In this document: one piece after another, positions 58,658 through 64,000 of the stretch
Position numbering within the stretch: position 1 is the first letter of the stretch
How the letters are laid out: each line of letters opens with the position of its first letter
Source of the DNA: an uncultured Bacilli bacterium
GTDB taxonomy: Bacteria > Bacillota_I > Bacilli_A > RF39 > UBA660
NCBI GenBank assembly: GCA_934167485.1
Contig: CAKPKL010000003.1
Location: forward strand, 62,001-126,000
Direction: 5' to 3'
Length of the DNA: 64,000 nt
The notes under the pieces: model-generated
Databases searched by the model: none
Seen by the model: the letters and a program-made list of their open reading frames with translations, nothing else
What the model was told of the DNA's origin: nothing
Program-made: the position numbers and the translations under genes

Positions 58658-61186
58658 TTCTTTTTTTAATTCATAAAGTAAATTTAAAGCTTCAAGTGGA
58701 GTCATATTAAGTGGATCTACCTCTTTTAATTTTTTCTCTACTTTAGATTCTTCTTTTGGCATTACCAAATCAAGTGGTAAAGACTCTTGTATACGAATGT
58801 CTCTTTTTCTTTCTTTTGATTCATATACATTTAATATTTCGCTTGCCCTTTTAATTAAAGTATCTGGTAATTTAGCAAGACTTGCTACATGTATACCATA
58901 ACTTTTATCAACACTGCCATCCTTTATTTTGTGTAGGAACGTAACCTGACCATTTTCTTCGTGTGCACTTACATGTATATTTTTTAAATATTTTAAATTG
59001 TTTTCTAAATCTGTTAATTCATGATAATGAGTAGAAAACATCATTTTACAACCTATATTATCATGAATATACTCTATTATAGATTGAGCAAGTGCCATAC
59101 CATCAAATGTAGCTGTACCTCTACCAAGTTCATCAAATAGTAATAAAGAGTCTTTTGTTGCATTTGTAATAGCTCTATTTGCTTCATTCATTTCCACCAT
59201 AAAAGTAGATTCTCCACTTACAAGATCATCACTTGCCCCTATTCTTGTATAAATTGCATCAAATACCTTTAAATTTGCTTCACTTGCTGGAATAAAACAA
59301 CCTATTTGGGCCATTATAACTGTAATAGCAAGTTGTCTCATATATGTACTTTTACCTGCCATATTAGGCCCTGTTATAAGTAAAATATTTTTATCCTTAG
59401 GCATAATTATGTCGTTTGCAACATACTCACTATCTAATACCTTCTCAACTATAGCATGTCTATTATTTTTTAATAATACTTCATTTTCAAGAGTTAAAGT
59501 AGGTCTTATATAATTGTTCTCTTCCGTTACAGTTGCAAAAGATTGAAGTACATCTATTTCACTTATTACCTTAGCAATCTCTTGTAATTTTGGAATATAT
59601 TCTTTTACTTTATCTTTTATCTCTATAAATAAATCATATTCTAAATTAATTATTTTTTCTTCAGCATTTAATATTAAAGATTCTTTTTCTTTTAGTATTG
59701 GACTTATATATCTTTCACAATTACTTAAAGTTTGCTTTCTTTCATAACCATATTCATCTTTTACCAAGTCTTTCATACCTTTTGAAACTTCAATATAATA
59801 TCCAAATACTTTATTATATCCTACCTTTAAAGTTTTAATACCTGTACGTATTTTTTCTTCAGCTTCAAATTTAGCAATAAAATCTTTTCCGTTTGTTCTA
59901 ATACTTTTTAATTCATCAAGATTAGTGCTATAACCTTCCTTTATTAAATATCCTTCTTTTATACTTATTGGAGGATTCTCATATATAGAATGTTCCAAAA
60001 GTTCATATAAATCATTCAAAGTATCAATATCTTTAAATCCTATGGTATTTAATATTTTTTTAATATCAGGTAATACTTTTAATGAACTTTTTAATTGTAA
60101 TAAATCTCTTGCATTAGCATTTCCAAAAGCGATTCTACCACTAAGTCTTTCAATATCATATACTTCATATAATAAATCTTTTAAATCAGAAGCAAGTAAA
60201 AATTCTTCTAATAGTTTTTCAACAATATCATATCTTGCATTAATTTTATCTATATCTATTAAAGGATTTTCAATATATGTTTTAAGCAAACGTGATCCCA
60301 TAGCAGTTTTTGTTTTATCAAGTAACCATATAAGAGAATATTGTCTTTGTTTTAATCTTAATGTTTCTGTTAACTCTAGATTTCTTTTAGTATGAATATC
60401 CATTTTTAAATAATCAGTATTATTTTTTAATATAGCTTTTTGTAAATGTGATAAATTACACATTTTAATACTATCTATATATGTAACTAAATATTTAATA
60501 GTTTTAATAAGTCTCTCATCAGTTATATCTTTATATATATATTCGTATTCTTTTATATCTTTTATATCATCAGTAAAAGATACTGATATATCAAATTGAT
60601 GCGTTAAAATACTTGTTATACCTTTATCAAAGTTTGATGGCACAATTACTTCTTTTAGTCCTATACTTACTATTTCACTAACTAATTGAGTTTGATTATG
60701 ATTTATTAAAAAAGCATAAATAACTCCAGTTGTAATATCCGTGTAACAAACAGCATATGCATGGGTAAAATCAATTATACTACCAATATAATTAAATTCA
60801 TTTTCTTTTAGGGATTCTGAATCCATTACAGTACCTTTACTAATTATCTGTGTTACACCACGTTGTACTATACCTTTAGCATTCTTAGGATCTTCTAATT
60901 GTTCACAAATACCTACTTTATAACCTTTTTCAACCATTTTTTCTATATATATTTGTACAGCATGGTGAGGTACTCCACACATAGGTACCTTCTCATCCAA
61001 ACCTGCATTTCTACCAGTTAAAGTAAGTTCTAATTCTCTTGAAGTAATAATAGCATCTTCAAAAAACACTTCATAAAAATCCCCTAATCTATAAAATATT
61101 ATTACATCAGGATAATTTTTCTTTATATTAATGTAATGTTTCATCATAGGTGAGACTTTGTTTAAATCTACATCACACAACTTCAT
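58649..61186 (-). CDS. mutS: DNA mismatch repair protein MutS
   Basis: 845 aa. Mismatch-binding domain I near the N-terminus (IIFYRLGDFYEVFFEDA, with the Phe-x-Glu motif), and a C-terminal ATPase with GPNMAGKSTYMRQ, SGESTFMVEMNEA, LLLFDELGRGTATFDG and STHYHEL. The full length places it as true MutS, not MutS2. mutL, which usually follows mutS, is absent downstream here. ATG follows GGTGATATGTT. Confidence 0.97.
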   Translation of the reverse strand: MKLCDVDLNKVSPMMKHYINIKKNYPDVIIFYRLGDFYEVFFEDAIITSRELELTLTGRNAGLDEKVPMCGVPHHAVQIYIEKMVEKGYKVGICEQLEDPKNAKGIVQRGVTQIISKGTVMDSESLKENEFNYIGSIIDFTHAYAVCYTDITTGVIYAFLINHNQTQLVSEIVSIGLKEVIVPSNFDKGITSILTHQFDISVSFTDDIKDIKEYEYIYKDITDERLIKTIKYLVTYIDSIKMCNLSHLQKAILKNNTDYLKMDIHTKRNLELTETLRLKQRQYSLIWLLDKTKTAMGSRLLKTYIENPLIDIDKINARYDIVEKLLEEFLLASDLKDLLYEVYDIERLSGRIAFGNANARDLLQLKSSLKVLPDIKKILNTIGFKDIDTLNDLYELLEHSIYENPPISIKEGYLIKEGYSTNLDELKSIRTNGKDFIAKFEAEEKIRTGIKTLKVGYNKVFGYYIEVSKGMKDLVKDEYGYERKQTLSNCERYISPILKEKESLILNAEEKIINLEYDLFIEIKDKVKEYIPKLQEIAKVISEIDVLQSFATVTEENNYIRPTLTLENEVLLKNNRHAIVEKVLDSEYVANDIIMPKDKNILLITGPNMAGKSTYMRQLAITVIMAQIGCFIPASEANLKVFDAIYTRIGASDDLVSGESTFMVEMNEANRAITNATKDSLLLFDELGRGTATFDGMALAQSIIEYIHDNIGCKMMFSTHYHELTDLENNLKYLKNIHVSAHEENGQVTFLHKIKDGSVDKSYGIHVASLAKLPDTLIKRASEILNVYESKERKRDIRIQESLPLDLVMPKEESKVEKKLKEVDPLNMTPLEALNLLYELKKELK

Positions 61187-61253
61187 AACATATCACCAAT
61201 GAATATTATAACATTTTAAACACATTTTTTCTATAAAATTAAATATTATAAAT

Positions 61254-61294
61254 TAAAAAAATGAATAAATGTATGGTCTAAAACACTTATTCAT
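61254..61294 (-). terminator. Terminator of the YlbL-like protease gene
   Basis: The minus strand has ATGAATAAGTGT/ATACATTTATTCAT (one mismatch) then seven T, overlapping the stop. Confidence 0.7.
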
Positions 61295-62276
61295 CTATTT
61301 TATTTAAATAATTTATAACATCATCAAATGTTTCTACTCCTATTATTTTTATCTTATATCCATTTTTCTCTTTCAATTTAATTGCATTCATATAATTTTC
61401 ATCTTTTGGTACTATAAAAAGATCTGCATGATTTCTAACCGCACTCTTTAATTTATATTCTACACCACCAATACTTCCAACATTTCCTTCTTTATCAATT
61501 GTACCTGTTCCAACTATTTTAAGTCCTTTAGTAATATCTTCTTTTATAAGAGAATTATAAATAGATAAAGCTGTAATAAGTCCTCCGCTTGATCCTGATT
61601 CATTAGAATCAGTTTTTATTTCTATTTTAGGATTTGTATTATATTCATTTACTTCACATAATATAATACCTATCTTTTTATCATTATCGATATAAGCTTC
61701 TTTTTCACTAATTACATCATCATTTACAACTGTAATAGAAATTTTATCACCTGCATTTAATTTATTTAAAATATCTGATATTTCACTTTTACTTTTTACA
61801 TCTATTTCATTTATTTTTACTATTCTATCCCCAACTTTAAGATTAGTATCAGCTTCATCACTTATGTAAGCTACATATAATTTATTTTCTTTTATTTTTA
61901 TATCTTTTGAAGCTTTATTGTACGCTACAAAAATCGCATCACTAATAGATTCATCAAGTAAAATTCTATCTCTCATAAAATAAGTTTTAGCATCTTCATT
62001 ATCTAAAATCATCTCTTCTTGTTTATATACATTCCAATCTTTATTAAATAAAGAAATTAATAAAGTTGGTATAGTTGCCCTATATTCTTTTACATAAGCT
62101 AAATTAAAAGATCCACTACTCTCATATCCTTCTATTGTTATTTTATTTGATATATCACTTATACCGCCTGGAGCATCTATATAATAAGGAAACTTAATAC
62201 AAAATATTAAAATAAGTACTATTAAAGCTATTAAAAATTTATAGTTATTTTTCAAACACTTTTTTATTTTATTCAT
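61287..62276 (-). CDS. YlbL-like membrane Lon/PDZ protease
   Basis: 329 aa: one N-terminal helix (about 14-32), a beta-rich outer part, a PDZ domain (about 125-200), and a Lon-type protease domain with a Ser-Lys dyad, S230 in GSSGGL and K275 in GGVEYKLKSAV. In Bacillus subtilis YlbL degrades the division inhibitor YneA during recovery from DNA damage. The location near mutS is suggestive, but not proof of such a role. ATG follows AGGTGATTAA. Confidence 0.85.
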   Translation of the reverse strand: MNKIKKCLKNNYKFLIALIVLILIFCIKFPYYIDAPGGISDISNKITIEGYESSGSFNLAYVKEYRATIPTLLISLFNKDWNVYKQEEMILDNEDAKTYFMRDRILLDESISDAIFVAYNKASKDIKIKENKLYVAYISDEADTNLKVGDRIVKINEIDVKSKSEISDILNKLNAGDKISITVVNDDVISEKEAYIDNDKKIGIILCEVNEYNTNPKIEIKTDSNESGSSGGLITALSIYNSLIKEDITKGLKIVGTGTIDKEGNVGSIGGVEYKLKSAVRNHADLFIVPKDENYMNAIKLKEKNGYKIKIIGVETFDDVINYLNKIDE

Positions 62277-62324
62277 TTAATCACCTAGTATATATTTATG
62301 ATATCACTTATATTTTTATTTATC

Positions 62325-62350
62325 AAGAAAAAAATAGGCATCGCCTATTT
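62325..62350 (-). terminator. Terminator of the Ser-rich membrane protein gene
   Basis: The minus strand has AAATAGGC, three-base loop, GCCTATTT, then T run. Confidence 0.75.
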
Positions 62351-63286
62351 AGTTTTTTGTTTTGCTTCTTCCATTTCTTTAGTCATAGGTTTCATAATAC
62401 CATTTACTAAACCATAACCTTCATAACCTTGAAGAACATATTGTTCAAAATCTTCTTTTGTTTCAAATGTCATACCATAAATTGTATAAGTTCCATCTGC
62501 ATTGTAATGACCTTTTACTTCTACTTCAGAAATAGTTGAACTTGATGGTGTATTACTTGATGATGTTGAACTACTTGTTGAATTACTTGTTGTATTTGAA
62601 TTATTTCTTGCTTCGTAATCTTCTTTTGAAACTATATGTCCATTTTCATCTCTAACATATTTTCCAGCTTCTTCTGGTTTTACATATCCACCTATTACTG
62701 AGTCATATACATAACCATTAGGAGCACCTGTTGAATCTTTAGTACCAGATGAAGTTACATTACCATTTTTATCTACTACTTGATATTCTGAATTATTTTT
62801 TTCATATACCTTACCATTAGATTTAACTTCTAAAGTACCACCTTTTGTATCAATAACGCTTTTACCAACTTCACTTGATTTTTCTTCAGCTTTACTATTT
62901 ACATAAAGTTTACCATTTTTAGAAACGATTTGTTTTGTATCTATTCCGTTAGTAGCATCTATATATATTGAATCTTCACTTGAAGTAATTTCTTCTTCTA
63001 ATCCTAAATCACTTATAGAGTAAGTTTCATTTTTACTATTAGTATCATATTTTTTCTTTTTGTTACCAAAATGATTTGCAAGAAAAGCTGTAGTACCTAT
63101 AACAGCAGCACTTAAAACTGCAACTGAAGAAATTATAATTGCTTTAACTTTTTTACTCCATTGTTTCTTTTCTTTTTTTATTTTTGCTTTTTTCATTTTT
63201 TTAGCAGGTTTTGCCTTTTTACTAACTAAACCTTCTTTAGCAAATTCTCTATTTAAATAATCATCTAATGTTTCATTTCTATACAT
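62345..63286 (-). CDS. Ser/Thr-rich membrane-anchored protein of unknown function
   Basis: 313 aa from the ATG at 63286 (GAGGGTTATGGT upstream). A strongly basic cytoplasmic head (KKAKPAKKMKKAKIKKEKK) precedes one helix (about 48-70). The outer part has short repeated units of the form GKLYVNSK, GTLEVKSNGKVYEK and YQVVDKNGNVTSSG, plus a low-complexity Ser/Thr/Asn linker. The C-terminus is a small domain (GHYNADGTYTIYGMTFETKEDFEQYV). Looks like a wall-spanning surface protein, but no sorting motif is seen. Family not recognised. Confidence 0.6.
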   Translation of the reverse strand: MYRNETLDDYLNREFAKEGLVSKKAKPAKKMKKAKIKKEKKQWSKKVKAIIISSVAVLSAAVIGTTAFLANHFGNKKKKYDTNSKNETYSISDLGLEEEITSSEDSIYIDATNGIDTKQIVSKNGKLYVNSKAEEKSSEVGKSVIDTKGGTLEVKSNGKVYEKNNSEYQVVDKNGNVTSSGTKDSTGAPNGYVYDSVIGGYVKPEEAGKYVRDENGHIVSKEDYEARNNSNTTSNSTSSSTSSSNTPSSSTISEVEVKGHYNADGTYTIYGMTFETKEDFEQYVLQGYEGYGLVNGIMKPMTKEMEEAKQKTK

Positions 63287-63357
63287 ACCATAACCCTCTT
63301 TCTCTTCAAAAAACATGTGTTTTTTAAGTAATTGCCATATATACTAACATATTTAAT

Positions 63358-63891
63358 CTATTTTGTCAAATTGTTTATATATCTATTAAATTCACTAAAA
63401 CTTATATTACTAGGTACATCATCAAAAGGTGTTACCGGCCTATTTGCACCCCCACTTAATTCAATATAGTACTTATTTATAGTATTTATCGCACTTTCCT
63501 CACCATCATACTCATATATGCCTATCTTATCCCAATTTGGATGTTCTATATGATAAACTTTATTTTTAGAAAATATTAGTAAAAAGCAATGCATGTGTTC
63601 TTCCTCATCTAGGTTATTATAGTCGTTTGATTCATAAATTCTAGTACAATACATTTGTGATTTCAAACCAATTTTATTACATATTAAATGCATTAAATAA
63701 ACTTGTTCTATACAAGTACCAATTCTATATTTTAATACCTCATCTAAACTAGCAGTTCTATATAATTTTCTAAAATTTTTCATATTACCTATATGAATTT
63801 CGTTATTTATATCTAACCAACCATATTGTATATTATCTATCATATATTTTAATATATCTTCTTTATTTTCTATATCTTCTATATTCATCAT
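63358..63891 (-). CDS. Transglutaminase-like cysteine-fold protein
   Basis: 177 aa soluble. The centre has the transglutaminase/papain-like order: Cys60 at the start of a helix (GTCIEQVYLMHLICNKIG), then CTRIY, His101 in EHMHCFLLIF, and VYHIEHPNWDKIGIYEYD supplying a possible acidic residue. Small stand-alone enzymes or inactive relatives of this fold act as peptidases or binders. The 5' end overlaps the end of the ABC-F gene by 29 bases. ATG pair at 63886-63891 with AGGA upstream. No peptidase substrate can be inferred. Confidence 0.65.
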   Translation of the reverse strand: MMNIEDIENKEDILKYMIDNIQYGWLDINNEIHIGNMKNFRKLYRTASLDEVLKYRIGTCIEQVYLMHLICNKIGLKSQMYCTRIYESNDYNNLDEEEHMHCFLLIFSKNKVYHIEHPNWDKIGIYEYDGEESAINTINKYYIELSGGANRPVTPFDDVPSNISFSEFNRYINNLTK

Positions 63892-64000
63892 AATTTCCTA
63901 TATACCTTTCTATTTTTTTATTATTTATTTCTAATATTACATCAGCTACTTTATTTATAAAATATCTATCATGTGACACAAATAATATTGTTCCATTAAA
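63863..64000 (-). CDS. C-terminal end of an ABC-F type ATPase (partial)
   Basis: The last 45 codons are open from the window edge to TAA at 63863. They contain TILFVSHDRYFINKVADVIL then KIERYIGNYDEY: the H-loop region and end signature of the second ATPase domain in ABC-F translation factors. ABC-F proteins act at the ribosome (EttA class or antibiotic protection). The rest lies outside the window. Confidence 0.85.
   Translation of the reverse strand, partial: FNGTILFVSHDRYFINKVADVILEINNKKIERYIGNYDEYRRYRK

Noticed and set aside
1..64000. tRNA, rRNA, tmRNA, T-box or common riboswitch genes
   Set aside because: No cloverleaf, T-box or aptamer signature was recognised by eye in any intergenic gap; all gaps are under 300 bases.

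Overview
The window is about 64 kb of very AT-rich bacterial chromosome, densely coded and mostly on the minus strand. It reads as an endospore-forming, Gram-positive (monoderm) member of the Bacilli, probably one of the uncultured gut lineages. The reasons are Bacillus-type gene order (yqfC-yqfD-ybeY-dgkA-cdd-era-yqzL-recO and mraZ-rsmH-ftsL-pbp), sporulation genes (ylbJ, yqfC, yqfD, sspI, three YjcZ-like peptides, a collagen-like spore-surface protein), and no outer-membrane genes. TGA is used as a stop (for example the ends of gspF and of the DUF1653 gene), so the standard bacterial code applies. I see no tRNA, rRNA, CRISPR array, transposon or prophage.

Layout. 0-4 kb: a YjcZ tail, def, a FemAB-type transferase, an InlB-repeat protein and ylbJ. 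3.8-9 kb: a compact type IV pilus or competence-like assembly set, with two minor pseudopilins divergent from the GspE-type ATPase, then prepilin peptidase and the GspF platform protein. 9-14 kb: yqfQ-like, recO, DUF1653, yqzL, era, cdd, dgkA, ybeY, yqfD, yqfC. 14-20 kb: a large modular pilin with a truncated copy, a membrane protein with an SPVFG motif, cvpA, rnhC, an unknown gene and a phosphodiester glycosidase. 20.8-27 kb: a Tad-type operon (two TadE-like, CpaE, CpaF, TadB, TadC) that runs directly into murC and the glycosidase. 27-36 kb: a GLUG-repeat pilin, a thiol/sulfur operon (cysteine desulfurase, pentapeptide protein, thioredoxin, thioredoxin-CcdA fusion), YjcZ peptides, a PrsA-type foldase, recX and a pilin with a phage-tail-like module. 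36-41.6 kb: a GGDEF-like receptor, YtxG/YtxH proteins, a second SPVYG protein, a lipoprotein and trmB. 41.7-43.3 kb: three single-gene spore units. 43.3-47.4 kb: the division and cell-wall cluster. 47.5-64 kb: membrane proteins, a fourth large pilin, a MacB-like transporter, HtrA, uvrA, mutS, a YlbL-like protease and the tail of an ABC-F gene.

How the parts fit. Four large pilins share a nearly identical 100-bp signal-peptide segment and a common promoter and leader, but carry unrelated C-terminal modules. All could be processed by the single prepilin peptidase and assembled by the single GspE/GspF pair. A second, Tad-type machine is present, and its TadB carries an added Ig-like ectodomain. 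The spore genes carry promoters that look like sigma-G (sspI) and sigma-K (YjcZ pair, collagen-like protein) sites. The division operon starts at a promoter followed by four GTGG-type repeats spaced exactly 10 bp, matching an MraZ operator. The uvrA promoter contains a LexA/DinR-like box.
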